A stretch of DNA of 64,000 bases from NCBI GenBank assembly GCA_031963405.1, contig JASSUJ010000001.1:1984001-2048000 (forward strand), read 5' to 3'. Position 1 is the stretch's first letter, and every line of letters starts with the position of its first letter. The translations under genes and the position numbers were made by a program. Shown in pieces: positions 40,884-49,909 of this stretch. The stretch is from JASSUD01 sp031963405 (GTDB lineage: Bacteria > Pseudomonadota > Gammaproteobacteria > Burkholderiales > Burkholderiaceae). The notes beneath the pieces are model-generated. The model was given only the letters and a program-made list of their open reading frames with translations, was not told the origin of the DNA and did no database searches.

Positions 40884-42074
40884 ATGGCGTTAGCTATTGA
40901 CCGCTTAGAAGATTTTCTAATGCCAAACGAACCTGCTCGTTTTAATGGTGAGGCGTTAAACCAGCTACTTATCCATGCGAAGCAAATTGGGGCTTCTGAT
41001 CTCTACCTCAAAAGTGCGCGGCCAGTTACTGCGCGTTGGCATGGCCGCTTAGTTCGCTTAACCGCGCGCCGGCTTGAACATACGGAAGTAGTAGGCATTC
41101 TCTGCGAAATGTATGGGGGCGCCAATGCCGATTTGCAATTACGTACAGGCCAACCTATTGACCAAGCTTATTCAGTCAAAGTATCGCGGCAAAATAGTTT
41201 GCGCTTTCGTTGGTGCGCAACAGGCGTCTTGGTCAATGGCAACTTTGGTATCTCACTAGTACTGCGCGAACTTGCACAGATGCCACCTAAACTTCAGTCC
41301 AATCAGTTGCATCCCAAATTGCTAGCTGGCCTTTCCCCACCCGATGGCCTCATTCTAGTAACCGGCGAGACGGGTGCGGGCAAGAGTACTTTGCTTGCCT
41401 CTTTGATTCGAGAAATTGCTGAGGACCCAGAGGCTGATGCGCACATCATCACTTTTGAGGCGCCTATTGAATATATCTACGACAAGGTGAAAACGCAGGC
41501 ATGTGAAATCGATCAATCCGCCATCCCTGACCATTTAGGCTCTTTTGCCGCTGGTATTCGTAATGCGCTGCGACGTGACCCAGATGTGATTTTGGTTGGC
41601 GAAGCGCGTGATGCACAAACCATCAAAGCCGCTATCTTAGCTGCGCAAACCGGCCATCGCGTCTATACCACCGTACATAGCAATAGTGTTGCCACCACTT
41701 TTTTACGTTTACTACAAGCGCTGCCGGTTGAAGAGCAGCATGCCAACATAGCGAGCATCATTGATTCAATTCGCGTCATCATTTCTCAGCAGCTGCTTCC
41801 TTCGCTTGATGGTTACCGCTGTGCTGTCCGTGAATTTTTAGTATTTGATAATACGATGCGACATGAGTTGTTAAACGTCGCGGCACATAACCTCAGCATG
41901 CTGCCTAAGCGCGCAGCCGAGTTAGTGGTAGAGCATGGGCAAAGCATGCTGCAGCATGTGCAGGAACTTGCTGCAGCCAAGCACATCCATCCCAAATATG
42001 TAGAACTAATCAGCGCTTCGCAACAAGTCAGCAGCGCACGCTTACAGTCAACTATTACTGCTGTTGCGAGCTAG
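40884..42074 (+). CDS. dotB: DotB/TraJ-like secretion ATPase
   Basis: DotB is the hexameric cytoplasmic ATPase that powers Dot/Icm assembly and secretion. The 396-residue protein has the Walker A motif TGETGAGKST near 160-169, an Asp box (HIITFEAPIEYIY), Walker B DPDVILVGEARD near 234 and the His box TGHRVYTTVHSN, the PilT/VirB11 pattern. Between Walker A and B it keeps the DotB-type ACEIDQSAI. I start at ATG 40884, six bases after GAGG, rather than at ATG 40872. icmT follows after three bases. Confidence 0.93.
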   Translation: MALAIDRLEDFLMPNEPARFNGEALNQLLIHAKQIGASDLYLKSARPVTARWHGRLVRLTARRLEHTEVVGILCEMYGGANADLQLRTGQPIDQAYSVKVSRQNSLRFRWCATGVLVNGNFGISLVLRELAQMPPKLQSNQLHPKLLAGLSPPDGLILVTGETGAGKSTLLASLIREIAEDPEADAHIITFEAPIEYIYDKVKTQACEIDQSAIPDHLGSFAAGIRNALRRDPDVILVGEARDAQTIKAAILAAQTGHRVYTTVHSNSVATTFLRLLQALPVEEQHANIASIIDSIRVIISQQLLPSLDGYRCAVREFLVFDNTMRHELLNVAAHNLSMLPKRAAELVVEHGQSMLQHVQELAAAKHIHPKYVELISASQQVSSARLQSTITAVAS

Positions 42075-42077
42075 CCC

Positions 42078-42335
42078 ATGTCACGCAAAAATATCTGGCG
42101 CAATACCTCACGCACTGAACGTTTTTTCATTTTCGATGCGAAAGCCGGCATTCCTTTCTTTTTATTCTTGGCACATATCAGTTGGTGGACTTTCACGTTG
42201 GCTGCATTGTCATTTGTCGTATTTGGCATGCTTGAACGCTTTGGCTTTTCATTAAAAATTGCTTTGCGCTTATGCCGCGCTTGGCTGGCGGGCCCGTTTC
42301 GATATCCAGCCCGCTGGGAGAGAAATAAACGTTAA
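42078..42335 (+). CDS. icmT: IcmT/TraK-like protein
   Basis: An 85-residue membrane protein that matches IcmT closely in length and layout: an N-terminal RNTSRTERFFIFDAKAG, then FFLFLAHISWWTFTLAA, then LERFGFSLKIALRLCRAWLAGP and a basic tail. IcmT is needed for pore formation and export by Dot/Icm systems. The ATG follows the dotB stop by three bases, so translation is likely coupled. From this point Legionella continues with icmS; here a pilus cassette follows instead. Confidence 0.9.
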   Translation: MSRKNIWRNTSRTERFFIFDAKAGIPFFLFLAHISWWTFTLAALSFVVFGMLERFGFSLKIALRLCRAWLAGPFRYPARWERNKR

Positions 42336-42353
42336 GTTAAAAGAGGAGGCCTG

Positions 42354-42782
42354 GTGAGCAAGAAGAGAATGCTGCTGCTGGCTTTATGGCTACCCCTAAG
42401 TGCATGGGCTGGTTTTTTTGTAGTTGAAGAGCCAGCTGCTGGGCAGGAACCTGGCCATCTTGCTAACAAAGAGAGAAGGCATGGAGAAAAGCAGCAGCTC
42501 ACACCCGCCAGTCAGTCATCTTTGTCGTCTCAGTCACGCTGGAGCGCGCGGGCTGGTAGCACTTTGCATGAATCAATTCTCGCTTGGGGGCAGCAAGCGG
42601 GCTGGAAGATTTATTGGCGAGCGCTCGAGTTGGATTATCCCATTCTCGGTAATTTAGTTTACGAGGGGTCTTTTGAAACAGCGATTAGTGCCATTTTCAA
42701 GGCGCACGAAAAAGCCGAACGCCCATTGCTGGTAGATGGCAATTCGAAACAAAAAGTGCTGGTTATCCGAGAGAAGAAATAG
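42354..42782 (+). CDS. PilL/TcpQ-like type IVb pilus protein
   Basis: The 142-residue protein has a signal peptide (LLLALWLPLSAWAG) and a C-terminal TcpQ-like domain: STLHESILAWGQQAGWKIYWRA with YPILGNLVYEGSFETAI and VLVIREKK. Such domains stabilise the pilus secretin. The GTG start at 42354 follows GAGGAGG by four bases, so it is well supported. It is much shorter than R64 PilL and keeps only the C-terminal domain. It is the first gene of the pil cassette. Confidence 0.78.
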   Translation: MSKKRMLLLALWLPLSAWAGFFVVEEPAAGQEPGHLANKERRHGEKQQLTPASQSSLSSQSRWSARAGSTLHESILAWGQQAGWKIYWRALELDYPILGNLVYEGSFETAISAIFKAHEKAERPLLVDGNSKQKVLVIREKK

Positions 42783-42897
42783 ACGATCAATCAGCATAGC
42801 TAGGGAAGATATGCCCTGTATTTGTGTTTTGTATCAAGCTAACTCAAAACTAAATTGCCTAATCGAAACAGCGTTAAAAGAAAAGTGGAAGGCATTG

Positions 42898-44577
42898 ATG
42901 AGACTTGTTCGCTGCATGATGGTTGCCTTAATTGCATGTATAGGGGCTGGCTGCGCTAGTTTGCAGCAGATCAACGAGACCTTTAAGCGTAGCGAGGAGC
43001 AGGCTGCCCACGCGAGCGAGCTTGCCGCCGCCATGCGTGGCCAGCAGGGCGCGCCAGTACGCCGTACGGTCGTGTTTAGCGATGAACCAATTGTGGCGCA
43101 CAAGCCGCTAGCAATAGCCCCGAAAAAGAAAACTGAGCCGCTTAACTGTACGTTGACTTTCGCGCCGGCTGTTCCTTTAGATCTACTCGAATTTGGGCAA
43201 ATAGTGGCTAAATTATGTGGATTTCCAATTCGTGTCACTTCTGATGCCTTGGCTGTGGCAAAAGGGCAATTTGCTTCCGCTATAACCAGTTCAGCGAGTT
43301 CCCAAACTTGGGCTCGTTCTACAGCTTTACCCCCTTTACCAACATCGAGCAGATCAGCTGCTTATCCGAATACTGTAGGGCAGAGCACCTCTGGTCTAAT
43401 CTCAAACATCAAATGGAATGGCAAGCCTCTTGAAGGTCTGCTGGACTTAGTCACTTCCCGCTTTGGTTTAAGTTGGCGCAAGCTAGATCGCGGCGTTTCA
43501 ATCTTCTACCTTGATACCAAAACCTTTAATTTTTACGCCATTCCCTCGACTACTGAAATGCAATCAGTAGTGCAATCGGGCACGAGTATCGCAGCTGGAG
43601 TCTCGAGCGGTAGTGGCGGTGAGTCAGGAGGTGGTGGCTTATCAGGCCATATGGGCACCAACCAAACCACAGCTGTTGCACTAAAAACTTCAATTACAGA
43701 TGATTTAGCTAAAAATGTGCAGTCGATGCTTACCCCAAGCGTGGGCCGCATGGCTATTTCCTCTTCGACCGGCACCTTAACAGTAACGGATACGCCAGAA
43801 GTATTGGCCCGCGTAGACAGCTATCTGCAAGATCAAAACCACAATCTGACTAAGCAAGTTTTGTTAAACGTCAAAGTGCTGGCCGTTACCCTAACCGATA
43901 AAAACAGCCTGGGTATTGATTGGAATTTAGTCTATCAATCATTAACGAATAAATTTGGTCTCACCTTCAAAAGCGCTGGTGAGACTGACTCAAGTGCTAG
44001 CTCGGGCGCTATTAGCATCCTTGATACTGCAACTGGAAAATTTGCAGGAACCCGCTTAATTGTGCAGGCATTGTCGCAACAAGGAAGAATCTCGATGATT
44101 ACTTCCCCCTCGGTGACTACGCTTAACTTACAGCCAGTGCCCGTACAAGTCGCCCGACAGATCAGTTACCTAGCTAGTGTGCAAACTACAAATACAGCGC
44201 AAGTCGGGGTAACCACGGCCCTTACGCCAGCTACCGTCACAACGGGCTTCAATATGAACTTGTTGCCTTATGTCATGCCAGATCGTCGTCTATTGCTGCA
44301 ATACTCGATCAATTTAAGTGCACTGCGGCGTTTGCGCTCGGTAAGCAGCGGCGACAACACCATTGAGATTCCAGAAATAGAAAATCGCATTTTTTCGCAA
44401 AAAGTTCGGCTTAAATCAGGAGAAACGCTAGTTCTATCTGGTTTTGAACAGTCAATTGATGGTGGCAACAAATCGGGCGTAGGAGAAAAAAGCAATATCT
44501 TGCTAGGTGGGGCGCTAGCCTCTGACCATCGGCGCGATGTAGTTGTGGTGTTGATTACCCCGATTGTGTTGGATTAA
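42898..44577 (+). CDS. pilN: PilN-like outer-membrane lipoprotein secretin
   Basis: PilN forms the outer-membrane ring of R64-type thin pili. From ATG 42898 (GGAAGG upstream) the product has 559 residues, matching the family length. It has a lipobox ACIGAGCAS, N-domain repeats, a Gly/Ser-rich loop near 235-250 and a C-terminal secretin domain with QVLLNVKVLAVTLTDKNSLGIDW, SQQGRISMITSPSVTTLN and VRLKSGETLVLSGFE. The frame stays open 54 codons farther upstream but without a ribosome site. It ends four bases before the pilO start. Confidence 0.92.
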   Translation: MRLVRCMMVALIACIGAGCASLQQINETFKRSEEQAAHASELAAAMRGQQGAPVRRTVVFSDEPIVAHKPLAIAPKKKTEPLNCTLTFAPAVPLDLLEFGQIVAKLCGFPIRVTSDALAVAKGQFASAITSSASSQTWARSTALPPLPTSSRSAAYPNTVGQSTSGLISNIKWNGKPLEGLLDLVTSRFGLSWRKLDRGVSIFYLDTKTFNFYAIPSTTEMQSVVQSGTSIAAGVSSGSGGESGGGGLSGHMGTNQTTAVALKTSITDDLAKNVQSMLTPSVGRMAISSSTGTLTVTDTPEVLARVDSYLQDQNHNLTKQVLLNVKVLAVTLTDKNSLGIDWNLVYQSLTNKFGLTFKSAGETDSSASSGAISILDTATGKFAGTRLIVQALSQQGRISMITSPSVTTLNLQPVPVQVARQISYLASVQTTNTAQVGVTTALTPATVTTGFNMNLLPYVMPDRRLLLQYSINLSALRRLRSVSSGDNTIEIPEIENRIFSQKVRLKSGETLVLSGFEQSIDGGNKSGVGEKSNILLGGALASDHRRDVVVVLITPIVLD

Positions 44578-44581
44578 TGAC

Positions 44582-45988
44582 ATGCACGGTAAAGAACCTC
44601 TGCACACAGACAACACCACAGTACGGCAAGTGGAGAGCAGCGGGGAGGACAACGCAGTTACAGATCATTCACGCAATGCGTTAGCGCCCGTGGTCGTGAT
44701 ACAAATCAATGGCAAGCAATTTGTCACGGGCTTATTTTGGCAGCCTTTAACCCAGCCTCGCACTTATCTAAAAGAAGCGCGTGAAATTGGTAAGCGTGAG
44801 CGAATGAAATGGTTAGTGCTACAGCGCGGCAGCATTTTGCAAGCAGGCTTTGTTGGCACTACCGAAAAAGAAGATTCTGTACAGCAAGGCATGTTCAGCT
44901 TGGCGGCAGTGCTTGCACGCAAACTTGGGCCTTCTTGGGTCGGGGTTTTTCCATTAGAAGATGGGCGCTATGCGTTAATCGCAGTGAACGATGGCACCAT
45001 TATTCCAGGCTGCGACATGATCGCTGAGCGCCAAACCGTACAAGCTAAGCTTGATGCTATTTATCGCCATTTCAGTTGGGAGAGAACTTATCTTCCGGCT
45101 GACTTTAACTATTCAGATGGAAGCCTTGACCTTACCACTCTCTTAGCCTCCAATGACTTGAAACGCGAAGATCGGCTTAAACGTCTTGCATTTGGCCTAA
45201 GCGTAAAAGAAGTCAGCATCGCCATGATCGCACTCACGCTAGCGGTAATTTTTGTCTATTTCCAAGGGCACGCAAAGCAACGGCAGCGCATACAGGAAGA
45301 TCATAGGCAGAGTGAATACTTGCGGCACCAGGCTAATATAAATGCTCAAGCCGAACCGCCGCCGATAAAAGCACCTTCTTATCCGTGGGTCACTCTGCCG
45401 TTAGTTGATGATTTTCTGCCGCCTTGCATACAAGCTATGCAAGCGATGCCACTCTTTATCGGTGGCTGGAAATTTGACACGGCCAAATGCGTGGGCCAAA
45501 TCGTTGCCGCGACTTACTTAAGAAAGGGCAATGCAACGGCTAATGATTTTCTAACGGAAGCGCGCAGCCACTTTGAAGTTGAGCCAGCTTTCTACCAGCA
45601 AGGAGAAAGTGCAGTAGTCCAAACTAAAGTTAGCTGGCAGGCGCGTGATACTGAATCACTGCAATCATTGCAACCGCTAGCCGCAGTGTTAGCTTCCTTT
45701 TCATCTCATTTTCAAGCGCTGGGCATTCAGCCAACACTGACTGAAAAAACACAGATAGCTGATCAAAGCCTACTTTTGCCAGGACAGCAAAACACTGAGC
45801 CTGCGTTAAAGCCTGACTGGCGCACTTTTGGTTTTTCATTAAGTACTCGTCTCGTACCCGACATCGTTTTTTCTGGCTTATTTTCTAACTTAAGCACAGC
45901 CAGCATTCGCCTGACTGAGCTAAGCATTAATTTGCAAGACACTGCCCAATTAAATTGGCAGATTGTAGGAGAAATTTATGCAAAATAA
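44582..45988 (+). CDS. pilO: PilO2-like pilus accessory protein
   Basis: The 468-residue protein follows pilN by four bases, the usual place of pilO in R64-type clusters. The N-terminal half is cytoplasmic (VVVIQINGKQFVTGLFWQP, SWVGVFPLEDGRYALIAVNDG), then one membrane helix lies near 213-230 (VSIAMIALTLAVIFVYF) and the rest is periplasmic with two cysteines near 280 and 302. This is the PilO2 layout. It helps join secretin and inner-membrane platform. The end overlaps pilP by 11 bases. Confidence 0.82.
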   Translation: MHGKEPLHTDNTTVRQVESSGEDNAVTDHSRNALAPVVVIQINGKQFVTGLFWQPLTQPRTYLKEAREIGKRERMKWLVLQRGSILQAGFVGTTEKEDSVQQGMFSLAAVLARKLGPSWVGVFPLEDGRYALIAVNDGTIIPGCDMIAERQTVQAKLDAIYRHFSWERTYLPADFNYSDGSLDLTTLLASNDLKREDRLKRLAFGLSVKEVSIAMIALTLAVIFVYFQGHAKQRQRIQEDHRQSEYLRHQANINAQAEPPPIKAPSYPWVTLPLVDDFLPPCIQAMQAMPLFIGGWKFDTAKCVGQIVAATYLRKGNATANDFLTEARSHFEVEPAFYQQGESAVVQTKVSWQARDTESLQSLQPLAAVLASFSSHFQALGIQPTLTEKTQIADQSLLLPGQQNTEPALKPDWRTFGFSLSTRLVPDIVFSGLFSNLSTASIRLTELSINLQDTAQLNWQIVGEIYAK

Positions 45989-46706
45989 GCCGCTACACCT
46001 AACATCTAAATTGTCTGCTAGGGCGTATGGCAGGTATGCCTATCGCTTAGGGAAGGTCTGCATCAGCCGGCTGGCAGCGCCATATTTCCATTTTTTGCAT
46101 TGGGTACATTTGCACTGGCAGCAAAGACATTCCCTGCCAGCCGAGCTATGCAGATATTCCTCAAAAACTTTCTGTCATTTTCGGCAAATTGAGAGAAGGG
46201 CAGCTCTTGTTAGCCGAACGGCAGCTTTCGCTAACGTTCGGCTAATTGGTAAGCAGGAAATAGCCTTGCTAGGCGTGTTGCTAACGCTTCAAAGCGCGCA
46301 TGCCACTGTCACAGTGGGCGAATTGTCGAGGCTGCAAAGCGAAACCATATTGTTGCAGGCCAAATTAAAAAAAGCTGAATTACAAGCAGAACTATTCGCT
46401 AAAACCCATCTCAAGCTCAGTAGTGAAGTAGTACTGCCGCCAGTCGTGCAGGCGGTTTACGGTGCTGGTAGCGAGCATTACGCGACCTTACTGTATGACT
46501 CTGGCGTAGTGTTGGATGCCAAGCCTGGCGATTTGATTCTAGGTGGATTTACCGTCACTTCTATTAGTGTTGACAAAGTATTAATCAGCAAGGGTAAACA
46601 GCGGGTGGTAATCGGCTTTGTTGCTGCTCCTCTCAAATCCACGCAAGCAAGCTCTGCGACCCTCTCCAATAGCCAACCTTTTGAGCTTCCAGCTTCTTTG
46701 CCTTGA
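45978..46706 (+). CDS. pilP: PilP-like pilus assembly protein, disturbed by an in-frame repeat
   Basis: The C-terminal half is PilP-like: ATVTVGELSRLQSETILLQAKLKKAELQAEL followed by a small beta domain (PPVVQAVYGAGSEHYATLLY, PGDLILGGFTVTSIS). The ATG at 45978 has AGGAG seven bases upstream. After 24 codons a palindromic repeat (46049-46162) is read through for about 38 codons, and a second small inverted repeat follows. As a result the hydrophobic export segment (IALLGVLLTLQSAHA) begins near residue 94, far from the N-terminus. Total 242 residues against about 150 for R64 PilP. It may be impaired or may use an internal start. Confidence 0.78.
   Translation: MQNKPLHLTSKLSARAYGRYAYRLGKVCISRLAAPYFHFLHWVHLHWQQRHSLPAELCRYSSKTFCHFRQIERRAALVSRTAAFANVRLIGKQEIALLGVLLTLQSAHATVTVGELSRLQSETILLQAKLKKAELQAELFAKTHLKLSSEVVLPPVVQAVYGAGSEHYATLLYDSGVVLDAKPGDLILGGFTVTSISVDKVLISKGKQRVVIGFVAAPLKSTQASSATLSNSQPFELPASLP
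46049..46162. repeat. type 1 palindrome inside pilP, in frame
   Basis: TAGGGAAGGTCTGCATCAGCCGGCTGGCA and TGCCAGCCGAGCTATGCAGATATTCCTC are the arms; the interior is more worn. It is about 114 bp, so the frame is kept. Confidence 0.88.
46211..46244. repeat. 34-bp inverted repeat in pilP
   Basis: TAGCCGAACG pairs perfectly with CGTTCGGCTA around 14 bases. TTAGCCGAACGG also occurs near 56310 in dotF. It too is read through. Confidence 0.7.
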
Positions 46707-46915
46707 GCCCTGGCAAAAAATTGGCAATTCGGCCTACTTCCAAGCAATGGTAAAGGTGCGGTATTTATTACTTATCAGCTTTTTTCTATGTAAGCAGTCC
46801 GCGCTGCTTAAGAGAAGACGAAAGCAGACGATTGTTGAGCAGATCTTGTTGAGTAGATTAAGCAAGTTTTGAGGTGAGCATTAAATAGTGCCTCAACCCT
46901 AATAGGTAAGTAACT

Positions 46916-48487
46916 ATGGAAACTATCGAGTCAACCAAGCTAGACAAAGCCGCTCCCTTGCACATACTTACCGCTGAGGGCGGTCCCTATGCGTTGACTG
47001 CGCCGCTGCGTGACATGATTTGTCTGCTGGAGGACGGCACTTTATATCTCTCTGCCTCTCACCAAACGAATCATTATGTATTGGGATTTATTGAGCGCTT
47101 AGTCAGGCACGGGGTTTATTTCCAACTTAAGCCGATTAGCCTGACCGAAATTCAGCAACTGTATAAAACTTTGCCGGCTGTGCAAGCCAGGAGCAAGGGG
47201 GCAGAAAATGCCCATTTGCACTCCATCTCAATGCCAGAGCAAGCCAGTACTCAACGCCAGATGGAGGTGGTGAAACTGATTGGAGAAGCGGTTAAAGCAG
47301 AGGCAAGTGATGTGCATTTGATCGTGACTGAGCAAATTTGCCAGGTGCGTTGGCGCGTACATGGAGAGCTAAAAACCATGCACGAGTTAACGGCGCAGCA
47401 TGGACATGATTTATGTGCCACGATTTATCAGTCAATGTGCGATGTAGCCGATCCGATCTACCACCCCGGCAAAAATCAAGACGCTCGCCTTAAACGTAGC
47501 TTTCTTAGGCAATGCGGATTATTTGGCGTACGCATTGCGACCAGGCCAACTGAGCGTGGCACCTTAATGGTGTTGCGTCTGCTGTACGACCATCGCAGCA
47601 CTAAACCAACCCTTGATGCTTTAGGCTACTTGCCAGAGCAAATCGCCGTGATGCGTCGTATTAGCCAGCGCATAACAGGTATCAATATTTTTTCTGGCCC
47701 GACAGGCTCTGGCAAATCTACAACGCTTGAATGTGTACTGACCGATCTGCTGCGCAACTTTGAGCAAAAAATCCATTTACTGACCATCGAAGACCCGCCG
47801 GAATACACCATTGCGGGCGCAAACCAAACGCCTATCCTGTGCGACAAGGACGACGAAGAAGCGCTTTCTAGCGAATGGTCACGCTCAATCTCAAATTCTC
47901 TACGTCTAGACCCTGACGTCATTATGATTGGTGAAATGCGTGATGCTGCGTCGGCGCTCACTGCTTTTCGTGCAGCCATGACAGGGCATGGTGTATGGAC
48001 CACATTACACGCAAATGATGTGATGTCGATTTTGGAACGGCTGCGCGATCTGGGCATAAAAATGAGCTTATTGACTGACCCTATGCTAATCACCGGGCTA
48101 ATCAATCAATCCTTAGCGCGTAAATTGTGCTTGCACTGCCGTAAACCGTACCTTAAACACAGACATACCTTAGCTGAGGATATGGTGCAGCGTATTGAGC
48201 GTACTTGTCAGTCAGCGCAAGTATGGCTGAAAGGTGATGGCTGCACCCACTGCCATCAAACTGGTATTGCCGGGCGTTTAGTAGTGGCTGAGGTGTTGAT
48301 GCCGACACAGCGTTTAATGGGCATATTTAGGGAGCAAGGCAAAGCCAAAGCGCGTGAATTTTGGATCCAGCAGATGGGTGGTATAAGCAAAAATCAGCAC
48401 TTAATACGGCGCATTAATGAAGGCTTGATCGACCCTCAATTAGGTGAGCGCGATGTTGGTCCGCTTGACGAAGATTATCTGATTTAG
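46916..48487 (+). CDS. pilQ: PilQ-like pilus assembly ATPase
   Basis: A GspE-type hexameric ATPase that drives pilus extension. The 523-residue protein has Walker A GPTGSGKST near 261-269, LTIEDPPEY (Asp box), Walker B DPDVIMIGEMRD near 332 and HGVWTTLHAND (His box). CLHCRK and CTHCH give the four-cysteine zinc site of extension ATPases, which sets it apart from retraction ATPases and from DotB. The gap of 209 bp from pilP holds nothing clear. pilR follows after ten bases. Confidence 0.93.
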   Translation: METIESTKLDKAAPLHILTAEGGPYALTAPLRDMICLLEDGTLYLSASHQTNHYVLGFIERLVRHGVYFQLKPISLTEIQQLYKTLPAVQARSKGAENAHLHSISMPEQASTQRQMEVVKLIGEAVKAEASDVHLIVTEQICQVRWRVHGELKTMHELTAQHGHDLCATIYQSMCDVADPIYHPGKNQDARLKRSFLRQCGLFGVRIATRPTERGTLMVLRLLYDHRSTKPTLDALGYLPEQIAVMRRISQRITGINIFSGPTGSGKSTTLECVLTDLLRNFEQKIHLLTIEDPPEYTIAGANQTPILCDKDDEEALSSEWSRSISNSLRLDPDVIMIGEMRDAASALTAFRAAMTGHGVWTTLHANDVMSILERLRDLGIKMSLLTDPMLITGLINQSLARKLCLHCRKPYLKHRHTLAEDMVQRIERTCQSAQVWLKGDGCTHCHQTGIAGRLVVAEVLMPTQRLMGIFREQGKAKAREFWIQQMGGISKNQHLIRRINEGLIDPQLGERDVGPLDEDYLI

Positions 48488-48497
48488 CGAAGCTAAG

Positions 48498-49583
48498 ATG
48501 AGACCCACACACATTAAACACACCCTTAATCACGCTGTGTTGCGTATGCAATTCAATGCGTCGGCACGGGTTGAATTTTATGAAACGCTTTCTTTGCTAA
48601 TAGAAAATCGTGTACTGCTAAACGATGCGCTTAGAGAAATCAGCAAAATTGCCAGCGCAAATGGCAAGCACCCGAAGCATCCGCAAGCGCTGGTAAGTCA
48701 CGACTGTATGCAAAGCGTCGCTGAAGGGCAGCCACTTTCATTGGCTCTGAAAAAATGGACCAACGTCCAAGAAACTGCGTTACTTGCGGCAGGTGAGAAA
48801 ACGGGCAATCTCAGACAGGCTTTTGATGATTTGATTAGGCTCATCAATGCCAGGCAGCAGATTAAAACCGCCGTACTAAGCGCAGCTTTATACCCAGCAG
48901 TGTTAATCGGCTTAGCATGCGTGCTGCTCAATACCGTTGCAAACCAGCTGGTGCCCAAACTGGTTAAAACGACTGATCCGCAAACTTGGCAAGGGGCTGC
49001 TGCCTTGCTCTATCAAATGGCGCAATTTGTCACCGCTTACGGCAAATTTACCTTGGCTATTACACTTACTTTTGTGTTGGCTATCTTTATCACTTTGCCT
49101 TATTTGCGTGGTGCGCTGCGCATCTTTCTTGATCAAATACCGCCGTGGTCCATCTATCGAATGCTGCACGGGGCTACTTTTCTCATTAGCCTAGCTAATT
49201 TATTGCGCGCCAGAATTAAGCTACAAGATGCGCTGCTATTGCTCGCGGCCCATGCTAAACCTTGGCTTAAAGAACGTATTGAGGCAGCACTCTATGGTGC
49301 GCGCATTGGAGCCAATTTTGGTGAGGCATTGAGCCGTACTGGCTACGCTTTCCCAGATAAGAAAGCGATTCAATACTTAATGATCTTGGCTAACCAAGAT
49401 GGTTTTGACGAGGCAATGAGCCGTTTTGCGCAACGCTGGTTACAACAAAGCATCCAACGTATTCAAGCTGTAGCGAAGGCAGCCCTGGCGTGCGGTGTAT
49501 TGGCAATCGGAGTGTTAATGCTCATCGTTATTGCTGGGGCTAGCGGCATTCAAGATGTGGTGCAGGCTGGCCTGCAAGGCTAA
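48498..49583 (+). CDS. pilR: PilR-like inner-membrane platform protein
   Basis: A GspF-family protein of 361 residues with two GspF domains. The first contains FYETLSLLIENRVLLNDAL and ETALLAAGEKTGNLRQAF; the second starts near FLISLANLLRARIKLQDALLLL. Three membrane helices lie near 136-154, 186-205 and 331-352. It anchors the pilus machine in the inner membrane beside the ATPase. It follows pilQ closely, as in R64. Confidence 0.9.
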   Translation: MRPTHIKHTLNHAVLRMQFNASARVEFYETLSLLIENRVLLNDALREISKIASANGKHPKHPQALVSHDCMQSVAEGQPLSLALKKWTNVQETALLAAGEKTGNLRQAFDDLIRLINARQQIKTAVLSAALYPAVLIGLACVLLNTVANQLVPKLVKTTDPQTWQGAAALLYQMAQFVTAYGKFTLAITLTFVLAIFITLPYLRGALRIFLDQIPPWSIYRMLHGATFLISLANLLRARIKLQDALLLLAAHAKPWLKERIEAALYGARIGANFGEALSRTGYAFPDKKAIQYLMILANQDGFDEAMSRFAQRWLQQSIQRIQAVAKAALACGVLAIGVLMLIVIAGASGIQDVVQAGLQG

Positions 49584-49909
49584 GGATAGGGCGAGACGAC
49601 TTATGCTTTGAAGGCAGGCGTTAATTGTCTCTTATTAATACATAAGTACAGTTTTTACCCCCTGTGTTCTTATGGCTCTTAAGAGTAATTTGTGCGGTCT
49701 TGAAAAGGAGTGTTAAAAGATGCGCTAAATTATGTGCGTAATCTTTTAAGAACCTGTTCTAGGAGCCCAGCCCGTCTTTAGTCACTACCTTGATAACCTT
49801 TCAGGATAGGCCCTAGTACAACAAGGAAACATAATTCGGATGGCATGAGGTTGCTCCCGGCTGATCCAACGTTTCCTTGAGTTTTTTGCAATTCACCGAT
49901 GAGGACATT
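49584..49909. other. pilR-pilS gap with worn repeat ends
   Basis: A type 4-like terminus lies near 49747 (TTTTAAGAACCTGTTCTAGGAG) and a type 2-like pair near 49828 (CAAGGAAACATAATTCGG...CCAACGTTTCCTTGAG). The latter may serve as the transcript boundary before the highly expressed pilin. Confidence 0.5.

Noticed and set aside
42736..42897. Longer pilN start
   Set aside because: The upstream codons give no signal peptide; ATG 42898 has GGAAGG and leads straight into the lipobox.
47626..48105. 159-codon open frame opposite pilQ
   Set aside because: Antisense of the conserved Walker A/B region of pilQ.
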